Part shown: one piece after another, positions 36,947-46,644 of the stretch | Numbering within the stretch: the stretch's first letter is position 1 | Layout: the number at the start of each line of letters is the position of its first letter | Assembly: GCF_002879535.1 (NCBI RefSeq) | Contig: NZ_PNOT02000328.1 | Coordinates: 1-62,198 of the forward strand | Reading direction: 5' to 3' | DNA from: Mesorhizobium intechi | GTDB taxonomy: Bacteria; Pseudomonadota; Alphaproteobacteria; Rhizobiales; Rhizobiaceae | DNA: 62,198 nt | The notes under the pieces: generated by a model | Seen by the model: only the letters and a program-made list of their open reading frames with translations | Database searches by the model: none | Told to the model about the DNA's origin: nothing | Translations under genes and position numbers: made by a program

Positions 36947-37007
36947 TCGTCGCCTCCGTGCGGGTTGTGTTCCCGCCATCGAAGGGCAAAGCGCACAGCG
37001 ATGCAGC

Positions 37008-37023
37008 CTGTGGACGTTTACAG
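37008..37023 (-). promoter_or_regulatory. lux/tra-type box upstream of the AHL synthase
   Basis: CTGTGGACGTTTACAG is an imperfect palindrome (12 of 16 positions symmetric) of the CT-N12-AG lux-box form. Its centre is about 70 bases before the synthase ATG, a normal site for LuxR-type activation. Confidence 0.55.
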
Positions 37024-37295
37024 CTATCCTCGCGGAAGGATCCGGATCTCGCCTGACCGGAGGCAGCCAGCCTGGCAACCGCATGGATCGTCCGAACGCG
37101 AGCTTTGCTTGGCATTTTCCAGATGGAAGGCCCCCTTGCCCTTTGAGACCTGCTTTCCAAGGCGTATTCGCGCGTTTTATCCATGCCTTTATGGTCTTGG
37201 AGAGCGTGGCGGGCAGGCTACACAGTGGGTGGCCGAGAGGTCGGGAATCAGTTGGAATGGAGGAATTCGTCTCGCCAAAGAGGGGATCCTTTGCA

Positions 37296-37605
37296 ATGCA
37301 CTGCCTGCCCGACATTCCCGCTTCAACGTTACGCGCCACATACCGCCGAGTAACAGCCGGACCGGCGACGCCGGCTGTGCTGGTTGTTGGCCTGATCAGC
37401 GGCGGCACGGTGAATCTGAGCCACGTCGCCAGCCATTTCCACGGACCGGCGAGCGTAGCCTCCAACGATCGCCGGCGGCGACGCTTCTTCCAGTTTACCA
37501 GTTCGACGAGGACTGGCTGGCGTGTACGCTGGTGGCGCGGCTCAACCTACGCCCGCCCTTGCGGCTGTGCCTTGACTGCACCAATTGGAAGCAAGGACAT
37601 AAGGT
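37296..37605 (+). pseudogene. N-terminal remnant of an IS4-family transposase
   Basis: The plus strand encodes VVGLISGGTVNLSHVASHF and SNDRRRRRFFQF, then in another frame VYQFDEDWLACTLVARL and LRLCLDCTNWKQG. These match the start of IS4-type transposases (ARTVNLSHLA..F, NYRRLQRFFQ, LALDRTNWK with the first catalytic Asp). A frameshift lies near 37490 and the rest of the gene is missing; it was cut off where the carbonic anhydrase gene begins. Confidence 0.75.
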
Positions 37606-37627
37606 TCGCATCAAGGAGCGAGGCAAT

Positions 37628-38380
37628 ATGCATCGTCGTAACCTGATTAGAGCATTCATCGCGCTGGGCGTGTGCCCGATCTGCGCCCAGACCGCGCGTG
37701 CGGCCAGCGCCCATTGGGGATATGGCGGCTCGGTCGGGCCGGAGCATTGGGCCGATCTGGACACGAGAAATTTCGCCTGTTCGGCGGGCAGGCAGCAGTC
37801 ACCCATCGACATCGCCGGCACGGTAAAGGCGGATATACCGCGCATCGACATCAGTTGGCTCAAGGGCGGCGGCAGGATGGTGAACAACGGCCACACCATT
37901 CAAATCAACATGCCGGAAGGCAGCACCTTGACCCGCGGGGATCGCGTCTACCAACTGGCACAGTTGCATTTCCACGCGCCGAGCGAGCATCACGTGGCGG
38001 GCATGAGCTTCCCGATGGAAGCGCATTTTGTCCATAAAGACACAAAGAGCGATACTCTGGGTGTGCTGAGCGCCCTTCTTACGCCTGGCGCGACAAATAT
38101 CAGCTTTGCCGGTCTCGCCAAGGTCTTTCCGGCCCGGCCCGGCGAGGAGATGGCAGTTGACGAGTTCGATCCCAACGGGCTTTTGCCAGCCTCGCTCGGC
38201 TACTGGACCTATGAGGGATCATTAACGACTCCGCCCTGCACCGAAAACGTGGAGTGGATGGTTGCAATGGAACCGGTCGAGGTCGACACCGCAGACATCA
38301 AGCGGTTTACGACGCTTTACGCATCTAACGCGCGGTCGATCCGTCCCTCCAATCGGCGCTTCATCCTAGGCCTCAGCTAA
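37628..38380 (+). CDS. Periplasmic alpha-carbonic anhydrase
   Basis: The enzyme interconverts CO2 and bicarbonate. The 250-residue precursor has a signal peptide (RNLIRAFIALGVCPICAQTARA) and the alpha-class zinc ligands in AQLHFHAPSEHHV and EAHFVHKD, with QSPIDI and GSLTTPPCTENVEW also conserved. An alpha-class enzyme from the M. loti symbiosis island has been reported to act in nodules; this gene is probably its counterpart. The ATG at 37628 follows AGCGAGG. Confidence 0.94.
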   Translation: MHRRNLIRAFIALGVCPICAQTARAASAHWGYGGSVGPEHWADLDTRNFACSAGRQQSPIDIAGTVKADIPRIDISWLKGGGRMVNNGHTIQINMPEGSTLTRGDRVYQLAQLHFHAPSEHHVAGMSFPMEAHFVHKDTKSDTLGVLSALLTPGATNISFAGLAKVFPARPGEEMAVDEFDPNGLLPASLGYWTYEGSLTTPPCTENVEWMVAMEPVEVDTADIKRFTTLYASNARSIRPSNRRFILGLS

Positions 38381-38777
38381 GGTCATCGCGCGCGTCAAGC
38401 AAAACCGCGGTAACAATCGGGGGGTTTCAAACAGTACGACGCCACCATGGTGGCGCTGGCATCACGATAATGCCCTAGGGTTCACAACAGCATGACCGGA
38501 TCATGGGAACTTGTGGGCCGCTTGCTTGCGGAGAACTGGGTGGCGTCACCGACACCCGTACACTCCGGCCTGGATCTGCTTGATCAGGGATTGATAAATT
38601 CGACGCGTCGCTCCCGTGCTGCGAGAACCCTCCTTATACTGGACCAATTAAAATCTCCAAAAGTGGCAGTTTAGTTTGGACCAGTGAACTGCAATATTGG
38701 CTTGCAGTCAGGGAAGCGATCGTGACTGGTCGCGCCGGTCATGGATTGCTTGCGCTCGAACTGATGGAGTTGCCTGG
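38381..38777. other. Region upstream of the B3/4-lysE-dapA cluster
   Basis: About 400 bases without a clear gene. From about 38690 the plus strand reads YWLAVREAIVTGR, faintly like the start of a MocR/GntR-type regulator, but it does not continue convincingly. The TGGACCA pair at 38640-38683 lies here. Confidence 0.4.
38640..38683 (+). promoter_or_regulatory. Direct repeat of TGGACCA, possible regulator site
   Basis: TGGACCA occurs at 38640-38646 and 38677-38683, 37 bases apart in direct repeat, within an AT-richer stretch about 100 bases before the B3/4 gene. Such repeats with an AT-rich spacer are typical of MocR/PdxR-type operators; no such regulator gene is intact here. Confidence 0.35.
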
Positions 38778-39467
38778 ATGTTTGAGGGTCCCATCATCGA
38801 CGGTCGAATTAAGAATATTGCATCGGGATTTAGAGCCGTGAGCGTCTACGTCGATGCCACTTCAGCTGGAGAAGGACGTTTCGATCCCCGATTGCTTGGT
38901 GAAGCCTGCGATTGCGCGTTGGCGGATGGCCCGGCTTGGGCAGAAGCTCATCTGGCGAGTTGGTCCGACGCCTACGTCGTCTTTGGCGCGAAGCCTAACC
39001 GTACGCCGTGCTCAGCCCAGGCCCTCAGAAAGCGGGTTCTGAAAGACGGCACTCTTTCGACGATCAACCCGATCGTCGATCTCTACAACGCCATCAGCCT
39101 GAAATACGCAGTCCCGGTGGGTGGAGAGAATTTTGACGCCTATGTCGGAAGACCCCACCTGACGATCGCTGACGGGAGTGAGACGTTCGACACCATGATG
39201 AATGGAGAGGCGGTCAACGATCCTCCCTTGCCCGGTGAGGTCATCTGGCGCGACGACATTGGCGTCACCTGCCGACGCTGGAACTGGCGACAGGGCACTC
39301 GAACCCGCCTGAAGACCCTAACAGGCCGGATGTGGTTCGTACTGGAGGCGTTGGAGACCATGCCGGACGATGCATTGGCAGAGGCGACGGATGCCATGGT
39401 CGGAGGGCTGAATGCCTTGATGCCTGGCTGCAAAATCGCGAGCCAAGAAATTGCCATCGCCGGATGA
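38778..39467 (+). CDS. B3/4 domain-containing protein
   Basis: The 229-residue protein (MFEGPIIDGRIKNIASGFRA, ALRKRVLKDGTLSTINPIVDLYNAISLKYAVPVGG) belongs to the free-standing B3/4-domain family, related to the tRNA-recognition domain of the phenylalanyl-tRNA synthetase beta chain. Stand-alone members are thought to act on mischarged tRNA or amino-acid metabolism. The start is ATG 38778. It is followed by a LysE exporter and a DapA-family lyase on the same strand. Confidence 0.85.
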   Translation: MFEGPIIDGRIKNIASGFRAVSVYVDATSAGEGRFDPRLLGEACDCALADGPAWAEAHLASWSDAYVVFGAKPNRTPCSAQALRKRVLKDGTLSTINPIVDLYNAISLKYAVPVGGENFDAYVGRPHLTIADGSETFDTMMNGEAVNDPPLPGEVIWRDDIGVTCRRWNWRQGTRTRLKTLTGRMWFVLEALETMPDDALAEATDAMVGGLNALMPGCKIASQEIAIAG

Positions 39468-39551
39468 GGTTTCCGGTCGAGCGAGCGGATCGCTGGCCGC
39501 CCGGGGCATCCGGCGCGATCGATCCGATCGAGATTATCAAGGGCTGAGAGA

Positions 39552-40190
39552 ATGAATGTCGATCTCCATCAGTTGCTCATCGTCTTTGCTGCATATGTCA
39601 TTGCCGCGGGGAGCCCCGGCCCGAGCAACATGCGCATTATGGGGGTTGCGATGGCGCGCGGCAGAGGTGCTGCGCTCATGCTTGCCTCCGGCGTCGTCAG
39701 TGGCTCGATCTTTTGGGGTTTTATGGCCTCCACCGGCATCTCCGCCCTGTTGGCCAGGTACGCCCAGGCACTGCTCGTTCTGCAGGTTTTCGGGGGGCTT
39801 TACCTGCTATTCCTCGCCTTCAGGGCGGGACGGTCGGCGCTTACGTCGGACGAGAAGCTGGCGGTGCGCGCATCGACCGACCAAGTCGCTCTTTCGCGGG
39901 GTGAGCTCTATAGGAAGGGCCTCTTGATGCATTTGGCGAACCCAAAATCCGTGCTGGCATGGATCGCGCTCGTCACGCTGGGGATCGGCCCGAATTCATC
40001 GTGGCAAAGCATCGCGGCGATATTGGGTGGCTGCGCCATCCTAAGTGTCACGATATTCTGCGGCTACGCCATTGTCTTCTCCACACCGCCTATGGTGGCT
40101 CTATATCGCCGCTGCCGCCGCTGGATCGAAAGTCTGTTGGCGATGTTCTTCGCGTTCGCCGGGCTGCGTATGCTGCTTTCCCGTATGTAG
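39552..40190 (+). CDS. LysE/RhtB family amino-acid exporter
   Basis: The 212-residue membrane protein has about six helices and the family motif SPGPSNMRIMGVAMARGRGAA near the N-terminus, with FGGLYLLFLAFRA and LLMHLANPKSVLAWIAL. It should export amino acids or related compounds. It lies between the B3/4 gene and the DapA-like gene with 15 bases to the latter, so co-transcription is likely. Confidence 0.92.
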   Translation: MNVDLHQLLIVFAAYVIAAGSPGPSNMRIMGVAMARGRGAALMLASGVVSGSIFWGFMASTGISALLARYAQALLVLQVFGGLYLLFLAFRAGRSALTSDEKLAVRASTDQVALSRGELYRKGLLMHLANPKSVLAWIALVTLGIGPNSSWQSIAAILGGCAILSVTIFCGYAIVFSTPPMVALYRRCRRWIESLLAMFFAFAGLRMLLSRM

Positions 40191-40205
40191 TTTCGAAAGG
40201 AATGG

Positions 40206-41096
40206 ATGATGACTTTGTTTCGCGGCCTGTCGGCGTTCCCCCTTACGCCAACCGATGCGGAAGGGCATGTCGACACCGAGGGTCTGGCTCGTTTTCTCGA
40301 GCGTATTCAACGCGCCGGAGCGGACTCCATCGGCCTTCTGGGGAGCACGGGCGGTTATGCTTACCTCACCAGGGAAGAACGCAAGCGTGCCGTTCAGGCT
40401 GCCGTGGAATGCATCGGCGGCAAAACGCCTCTTGTCGTGGGTGTGGGTGCATTGCGTACCGATGAAGCTCAGGCTTTGGCGCGCGATGCCAAATCCGCTG
40501 GCGCTGACGGCCTGCTCCTGGCACCCATGTCCTACGTTCCCCTGAACGAGGACGAAGTCTTCCAGCACTTCGTCGCGGTGGCCGAGGCGGGGGAATTGCC
40601 TTTGTGCATATATAACAATCCAAGCACCACGCGCTTCACATTCAGCGACGCATTGATCGCCCGGCTGTCGGAGGTGTCCAACATCGTCGCGGTGAAAATG
40701 CCTCTGGCGGCAAATGACGATTACGCGGGGGAACTGGCACGTTTGCGGTCGATGACGCCTGACACGTTCACAATCGGATACAGCGGCGATTGGGGCGCGG
40801 CGGATGCCCTGCTTGCCGGATGTGACACCTGGTACAGCGTTGCGGCAGGTCTGCTGCCGGTCCCGGCGCTTGCGCTGACGCGTGCAGCGCAGTCCGGCGA
40901 CGCGGTGGAGTCCAGTCGGTTGAACCGCGCTTTCGGGCCGCTCTGGACCTTGTTCAAACACTACGGCAGCTTCCGCGTTATGTTCGTCATCGCCGACTAC
41001 CTCGGTCTGGCGCACGTCCAGCCACCGCGCCCTATTTTGCCGTTGCCGGAGGACGCCGGAGATGACATTAGGCAGGCATTGGAGAAGCTCGAATAG
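40206..41096 (+). CDS. Dihydrodipicolinate synthase / N-acetylneuraminate lyase family protein
   Basis: The 296-residue TIM-barrel enzyme has GLLGSTGGYAYLTREER, the catalytic Tyr in LCIYNNPSTT and the Schiff-base Lys in NIVAVKMPLA. The family condenses or cleaves pyruvate with aldehydes; the substrate here is unknown, and the linkage with an exporter argues for a special amino acid rather than lysine synthesis. The ATG at 40206 or 40209 follows AAGGA. A broken copy of its middle part lies at 33069-33291. Confidence 0.9.
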   Translation: MMTLFRGLSAFPLTPTDAEGHVDTEGLARFLERIQRAGADSIGLLGSTGGYAYLTREERKRAVQAAVECIGGKTPLVVGVGALRTDEAQALARDAKSAGADGLLLAPMSYVPLNEDEVFQHFVAVAEAGELPLCIYNNPSTTRFTFSDALIARLSEVSNIVAVKMPLAANDDYAGELARLRSMTPDTFTIGYSGDWGAADALLAGCDTWYSVAAGLLPVPALALTRAAQSGDAVESSRLNRAFGPLWTLFKHYGSFRVMFVIADYLGLAHVQPPRPILPLPEDAGDDIRQALEKLE

Positions 41097-41269
41097 CCGA
41101 GCACAGGGCATGCCCAGTGCCACTGCTAGTTAGGCACCCGGCGCGCGGGCGTTCCGCGCACCGTTCGAGATGGAAGTTAGGCGGCGCAGAATTGGATCGG
41201 GTTGGTCGCGCTTTGGCTTTGCGGTCTCTTCGGTGGTGAAATGGTCGCAACGTTATCGTGCTCCGGTAG

Positions 41270-42060
41270 CGCCGGGAAGATGGGCGGCCATCGCAAACGC
41301 GTTCTGCAGCCGCATCGAACTTTCATCCGCGACCAAACGACCGGAAGTAGAATTTCGAGCTGATCGTAGGCCGCTCGCTGCCTGAAGAGGGTGCTCCGCG
41401 CTACATCGGTTTCGTCTATGGCTATGATCGCGAGCCGCAACGGCGCATTCTCGACCATCTCAAGAAGCAGCCCGTCCAAGCCAATCAGGATATCACCCTC
41501 ATCACCGACGGTGGGGAAGAATCGCCGACTGGTTCCATATCACCGTGCGCATCAGGGTCCTTCGGCAGTTCGTGCAAGGGCTCGAAAACCAGGACGAGCA
41601 GACCGGACAGGACCTGCTCGAAACTCTGCGCAGGATCAAATGGCATCTCTGGCATGTTGACGTCTATCGGGCCCGTCACGAAATCGCCGACCTGCAATTC
41701 GACGCGGAAGGTCTCGAAACAGGCTAGCCGAACATGCGCAAGTTCCTGACCGCCATCGGCGAGTTCACCAGGCCTACATCGCCTCCGACAGTGCCAGCCT
41801 GATTAATTACGGCGAGCGTTAGCGGTCCGGAGATCGCATCTCTTCGGCCCTCGTCAAGGCCACCGTCAACGCCGTTCCAAGCGGGTCGCCAACAAGCGGC
41901 AGATGCAGTGGAGCAGGATCGGCGCACATCTTCTGCTGCAAACCCGCACGCAGATCCTCGATGACCGTCCCGACGCGCTTGGCGTGCAGCCCCTCACCTC
42001 GCCCGCGCCCCGCGGTGGTTCTTGCCAAGAGACGCTCGCTCGCATCTAACGAAAACCGCC
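41270..42060 (+). pseudogene. ISKra4-type transposase remnant
   Basis: Reading across frames the plus strand gives RTFIRDQTTGSR, PRYIGFVYGYDREPQRRI, NQDITLITDGGEE, ADWFHITVRIRVLRQF, LRRIKWHLWHVDVYRA, SLINYGER and QMQWSRIGAHLLLQTRTQ. This is the order found in transposases of the ISKra4/ISAzba1 group (TDGG, WFH, KW.LWHG, NYG.RYR.G..IS, QMQW...GAHLLLQ). At least three frame breaks and a missing N-terminus show it is dead. A small copy of the same region is at 57600-57700. Confidence 0.78.
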
Positions 42061-42074
42061 GCTGCATTTAGCTG

Positions 42075-42122
42075 CATCCATTGTTCGGATGCGTGCGATC
42101 CAAACAATCAATTTGTTCAATC
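42075..42122 (+). promoter_or_regulatory. nod box upstream of virA
   Basis: The segment contains ATCCATTGTTCGGATGCG followed by ATCCAAACAATCAATTTG and TTCAATC, matching the nod box ATCCA..(R)GGATG..ATC.AAACAATCRATTTTACCAATC closely. It points toward virA, whose ATG is about 820 bases downstream. It predicts that NodD and plant flavonoids start the VirA/VirG cascade. Confidence 0.85.
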
Positions 42123-42940
42123 AGCTTCTTGAAAGCTAACCCTTGTTTGGTGGAACATGGGCTCTGGTCGTCGACGCTGGCTTAATGCAGGGGCTGCACG
42201 CAGGAGATACAATGCACAGAGATCGCAAGCGGGTTAGCGGCATAATGGCTGGCCGACCGGTGTCATCCCCAGGCTGCTGCAGCGTGCGGCTTGTCTGTCC
42301 CTCCATGATCTCTCGGAAGACAGTTCCGAATACTGCGACCGGTTGCCCGCCTTGTGTGTCGCCTCGATCTCATAACCGATGGTGAGCTGCTCAATGGGCT
42401 ATCCTTCACCGGATAAGAGATGAAGTGCGAACGCTCCTCGGGGATCATGCCGATCGTACGTACGTCCTGCTTACTCTGGTCAGGCATAGAGCGCAATTTG
42501 TTGGCCCAGCTATGAAACTCTTGCCGGAAGTTAGCTCTGCCGCGTGCGTGATGGCTTGAGCGGACTGACGCAACGAAGGCTCACGAGTATTCGGTTCCTG
42601 CCGTCATTATGACGAGACTCAACGGTACCTTCAACATCGGCGTGGTTCGACTCGCCGCGCGAAAACAGGCAAATCTCGATTGAATCCGTCACGCGGTGTC
42701 AGCCTGGCATTGGTGCCTTCCCTTCTCAACAACTATCAAATCAGCATTCACGGATAGCCCAGTTTCTCACGTGCCGTAACGCCGTGCCTTCAGTTTCCAC
42801 GTTCGCGTCGAGCTCGCGAGTGGCCAGAGTTCGGAGAACGGTCGAAGTCTAATCGCCGCGAAATTCAACGGAGGGTCAGCGGGGCCACGGGGGCAAAGTG
42901 CGACGGTGTCTAAGCCGTCTTTATGAGGGGAGAGGTACAC
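42123..42940. other. Long region between the nod box and virA
   Basis: About 820 bases without a gene I can defend. An 80-codon TTG frame (42143-42385) and a 77-codon minus frame (42263-42496, with DVRTIGMIPEERSHFISY) have no recognised family. CTCGATTGAATC at 42675-42686 matches 9 of 12 positions of the vir box TNCAATTGAAAY but is weak. If the nod box drives virA, this is a long leader or holds a small unrecognised gene. Confidence 0.4.
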
Positions 42941-45484
42941 ATGGTTTTCCTGTTCCAGCAGCATCCGGCCGCACACCGAAGCAATGAGGAGCTAGAATTC
43001 AGATCGGACTTTCGCAAGGCGCGCACCGCGCATCAAACGCCGTTTCGTTGTGAAAAAAGGCTCAGTACCGACAACGTTTTTGTAATCGCCCTGGCGGCCT
43101 CGTTTGCGCTCTTGTTCGGGATACAGAGGCAGGACCCACAGGTCGACGAGGCGGTCCTAAGTGAACTGCGAACGATTCAGATCAACTACGCATTGCTCCA
43201 GCGCGATGTCGCCCGCGCTCGAACCGACATGGTATTGGACTTCCGCCCCGTTGATTCTACCCTCCAAGCATTGCAAAGGAACGTTACAAACTTGCAACGC
43301 CTTGCCGAGATTTCGCCCGATGAGAGCTCCGGAGCGCACTCCAGGTTGCTTGCACAGCTCAAAAAGTCCGTCGAGAACACGGAGGCTGCCATCTCGGCAG
43401 CGGCTGCGCAAAATGAGCTTCTGCAAAGCTCTCTCGTACGGTTTGCTCGCTCGGTTAATCGCCTTGAGGGGGCGCCGTCCAACAGGCTTGAACTCTCCAA
43501 TTTGATCCTTCAGTTTTCGGCCAGACTACCGGGATTCAGCCTCGCATCACAGATCGATCAGTCTCTCAGCCGACTTCCTCCGAGCCAGGACCAAGCCACC
43601 CACGATGTTGTCCGCAACGGCCGCGCTATCCTGTCCGCGTTGTCGAGAGTGGACCGCGCAGCCGATCGGATCGCATCCTTTAACACGTTCGCCAAGGCCG
43701 CCGAACTGGAGCGCGAATATCTGAAAGACTACAGCTTGGCCAGCGCGCAAGCGCAGCGCACACGACTTTTCTTTGGCTCGGTGTCCATATGCCTCTGCTT
43801 GTTTGCGATCATTCGGGCCTTCAGGCTGCATGTGCGGACGAACCGGTTGGAAAGGCGGCTGGAGCTTGAAGAGGCAATGCGTGAGATCGAAGCTCGCTTC
43901 AACGAAAGTAAAGCAAAGAACGGGTCGCCGCGCTTTTCAACGGAAGCAGCGCTTAGACTTGTTCAACGCGCTTTCGACGCGGATCACTGCGCGCTTGCTC
44001 AGGTGGATCCGAGTCTCAGCAGGCATACCGAGTGCTTTGTGACGAACACGTGCATGCGTGTCTGGAACGTCGCGCTTCTTGATGAAGTCGTTTCACTTGT
44101 CCGCGCCGGACGGCCAGTGTTTCGCGTCGTTCCGGCGGCGGAAATGGTTCGCACCGCCCTAGACACTTCCGGTGTTTGTCAAATTGTTGCTTGCAGGGCC
44201 TCCGATCAGCAGGCTGTGGTTTGCATCCTTGTTTTTGAACGAGATCGCTCACTCCCCTCAGCAGGCGACCTGTGGGTTCTTGCCAGTGCCATTGTGCGTT
44301 TGAGCAACCATCTTGAAATGCAACGTGTAAATGCCGAACGCGACCTTCTGGTGAGTCGATGGGAGCAGGTGGAAAGGCTGAGGACCGTCGGCACGATCGC
44401 AAGCGGCGCCACACATGAGTTCAACAATATTTTAGGCGCAATAATCGGATATTCAGAAATTGCCCAAGGTCTGGTGCGTCGCCCCTCCAGAATACGGAAC
44501 CACATCGACCAAATCATCTTAGCTGGACACCGCGCCAAGCTGATCGTTGACCAGATCTTGTCACTCAGCCGAAACCGCAAGCGCGTTGCAGTGCCTTTCA
44601 ACGTCTCCGAAATTGTCATGGATCTTGCGCCATTGCTGCGGGTTACAGTTCGTGCGGGTGTTCAGTTGAACTTCAAGATCAACGAGTGGCAAACGGTGGT
44701 CGAGGGCAGCCCAACCGAGATGCAGCAGATTCTCATGAACCTGTGCAAGAACGCGTCGGAGGCTGTCTTGAACGAGGGCCGCGTCGAGGTTAGCGTTTCT
44801 CGCGCCCAGGTGTGCCAAACCAAGCCGCTGGCTCAGGGCACCTTGAGACCTGGAGATTACGTTCTCCTCTCCATCAGCGACGATGGCCCAGGAATCGCAA
44901 GTTCGATACTTCCGCATGTCTTTGAGCCCTTTTTTACCACGCGCTCTCTCGTCGGCGGGACCGGGCTAGGTCTTGCTGCAGTTGACAGGCACGTGAGCGC
45001 GCTCGCAGGATACCTAGACGTCACCTCGGTTGTTGGCCGAGGTACGCGCTTTGATATCTACTTGCCAGCCTCCGAGGAGGAGCCAGTCAGCGCTGACGTC
45101 ACTTTCGGCCCATACAGCGGATCACCGGCCAACGGCGGAATCATTGCAGTCGTGGAGCCCGATCCAGCAGAGTTGGAGATTCACAAGGACAATATCGCCG
45201 CGCTGGGTTATGAGCCGATCGGCTTCGCGACCTTCGAAAGTCTTTGCGGCTGGATCGAGAGCGGGAAGGCAGCTGACCTGCTGATTTTGGCGAAGACGCC
45301 TTTCCTCGAGCGAGGACGGGCAGAGTCCGTATGCCCGGCCATCATGACGGTGCCTTTCATAGTCATCGGTGACATCGACCCCACGCCGGTCACATCTGAC
45401 AATCAGGCCTTCGTCCTTCGGCTAGCGAGACCGGTCTCGTCCAGGACAATAGAGCATGCGATTCGTATAATGATGATGGCGTGA
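42941..45484 (+). CDS. virA: Two-component sensor kinase VirA
   Basis: VirA senses plant signals and phosphorylates VirG. The 847-residue protein has two membrane segments (near residues 45-62 and 260-285) around a helical periplasmic domain, a linker, the kinase H box [16 protein letters not shown] with His492, an N box ([11 protein letters not shown]), G boxes ([16 protein letters not shown]) and a C-terminal receiver-like domain. That domain lacks the phosphate-accepting Asp (DLLILAK) and the conserved Lys (LARPV). I chose ATG 42941 because GGGGAGAGG lies upstream of it; the ATG at 42923 precedes that site. A nod box lies far upstream. Confidence 0.9.
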   Translation: MVFLFQQHPAAHRSNEELEFRSDFRKARTAHQTPFRCEKRLSTDNVFVIALAASFALLFGIQRQDPQVDEAVLSELRTIQINYALLQRDVARARTDMVLDFRPVDSTLQALQRNVTNLQRLAEISPDESSGAHSRLLAQLKKSVENTEAAISAAAAQNELLQSSLVRFARSVNRLEGAPSNRLELSNLILQFSARLPGFSLASQIDQSLSRLPPSQDQATHDVVRNGRAILSALSRVDRAADRIASFNTFAKAAELEREYLKDYSLASAQAQRTRLFFGSVSICLCLFAIIRAFRLHVRTNRLERRLELEEAMREIEARFNESKAKNGSPRFSTEAALRLVQRAFDADHCALAQVDPSLSRHTECFVTNTCMRVWNVALLDEVVSLVRAGRPVFRVVPAAEMVRTALDTSGVCQIVACRASDQQAVVCILVFERDRSLPSAGDLWVLASAIVRLSNHLEMQRVNAERDLLVSRWEQVERLRTVGTIASGATHEFNNILGAIIGYSEIAQGLVRRPSRIRNHIDQIILAGHRAKLIVDQILSLSRNRKRVAVPFNVSEIVMDLAPLLRVTVRAGVQLNFKINEWQTVVEGSPTEMQQILMNLCKNASEAVLNEGRVEVSVSRAQVCQTKPLAQGTLRPGDYVLLSISDDGPGIASSILPHVFEPFFTTRSLVGGTGLGLAAVDRHVSALAGYLDVTSVVGRGTRFDIYLPASEEEPVSADVTFGPYSGSPANGGIIAVVEPDPAELEIHKDNIAALGYEPIGFATFESLCGWIESGKAADLLILAKTPFLERGRAESVCPAIMTVPFIVIGDIDPTPVTSDNQAFVLRLARPVSSRTIEHAIRIMMMA

Positions 45485-45603
45485 TGCCGCCGACTCGCTC
45501 ATTCTATGCAAGTGTGAGAAGGCCTGGCAAAAGACATCGAAGCAGAACAAAACGACGCGTCGCATCATAATGGACTTATCGATCCCGAGACGTTGTTCTA
45601 GCC

Positions 45604-46644
45604 TTAGTGCTTGTTAAGGAGGTCGGCTACTGTCTCTCCCCGTCGCCGGGCATCGGCGGCGAGCCATACCTCTCCCACCTCGTACAGGTCACCTTGGGTG
45701 TGGAACGGCACAATGACGTCAACGGCAGCCGACAGCATGTCAAGAAGCGTTCGATCTTCCACAGCGGCTCCTTGCGGGCTGCTCTTGACGAGGGAAAAGA
45801 GCTTTTTGAAGCCCTGGACCGGATCAGCCCCATGGATCGTTGATATTGATCCCGCATGGCCGGAGACGACTTCGCTAAGGTAGGCCCATGCAGCATCATC
45901 GCGCATCTCGCCGAGCAATATTCGGTCAGGGCGCATGCGCAAGCTCGCTTGCAGCAGTTGCTCGGCTGTCACCGCACCTACGCCTGCTCGGTCCTTCGGA
46001 TAGAGTAACCGGACATGGTTCTCGTGCGGGATTACAAGCTCCAGCGTGTCCTCGATACTTATCAGTCTCTCTTGCGGGGGTATAGCGTTGATCAAAGTCT
46101 TGCTCATTGTCGTTTTGCCGCTTCCAGTAGGTCCGCAAAGCAGCATCGTGAGCCGTCCCGAAACACACGCTTGCAAAAACTTCTCCAAGTCACCATCGTC
46201 GTATTGCTGAAGAATAGTTTGGTCCTGCCGCTCTTGGCGCTGTTTTCGTGACCGCCATTGATTCCAGCGTGAGTATTCGTAGCGAGAAGAAACTTCCTTC
46301 AGTTCGGTCACACGACTTGAAGGACGCCGTATCGTCAGGCTTACTGTTCCTGAGGGAACAGCGGGCGGCAAACAGATCTGCAGCCGCTCTCCGTTCGGCA
46401 GCTCAGTCGCACAGAGGGGGCTTTGCGGTCCGACATCTTGCTTGCGCAGCGCTCCAGCGAGAATCGCGATGTCCTCCAGATCGTTATAACCTAGTGGTAG
46501 CGGATGTTTCGTGAAGACGCCGGCTTGTCGCACAAACGCTTCCCCAGGCCGGTTGATAGCGACCTCTTCGGTCCTCGGCTCCTCAAGCCATTTCAGAACG
46601 GGGTCGAGAAGCAAACGCAATTGAGGGTCAGCCTCCGATCGCAT
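45604..46644 (-). CDS. virB11: T4SS ATPase VirB11
   Basis: VirB11 is the hexameric ATPase that switches the channel between pilus building and substrate transfer. The product (start [20 protein letters not shown] at 46644) has Walker [16 protein letters not shown], the Asp box ISIEDTLEL, Walker [14 protein letters not shown] and the His box [11 protein letters not shown]. It overlaps virB10 by 17 bases and is the last gene of the virB operon, converging on virA. Confidence 0.95.
   Translation of the reverse strand: MRSEADPQLRLLLDPVLKWLEEPRTEEVAINRPGEAFVRQAGVFTKHPLPLGYNDLEDIAILAGALRKQDVGPQSPLCATELPNGERLQICLPPAVPSGTVSLTIRRPSSRVTELKEVSSRYEYSRWNQWRSRKQRQERQDQTILQQYDDGDLEKFLQACVSGRLTMLLCGPTGSGKTTMSKTLINAIPPQERLISIEDTLELVIPHENHVRLLYPKDRAGVGAVTAEQLLQASLRMRPDRILLGEMRDDAAWAYLSEVVSGHAGSISTIHGADPVQGFKKLFSLVKSSPQGAAVEDRTLLDMLSAAVDVIVPFHTQGDLYEVGEVWLAADARRRGETVADLLNKH

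Noticed and set aside
36947..37465. N-terminal extension of the LuxI frame
   Set aside because: LuxI residues number correctly from the ATG at 36946, which has GGAGG; the extension covers the lux box and the IS4 remnant.
42675..42686. Possible vir box before virA
   Set aside because: Only 9 of 12 positions match and the distance to virA is large; not enough to call.
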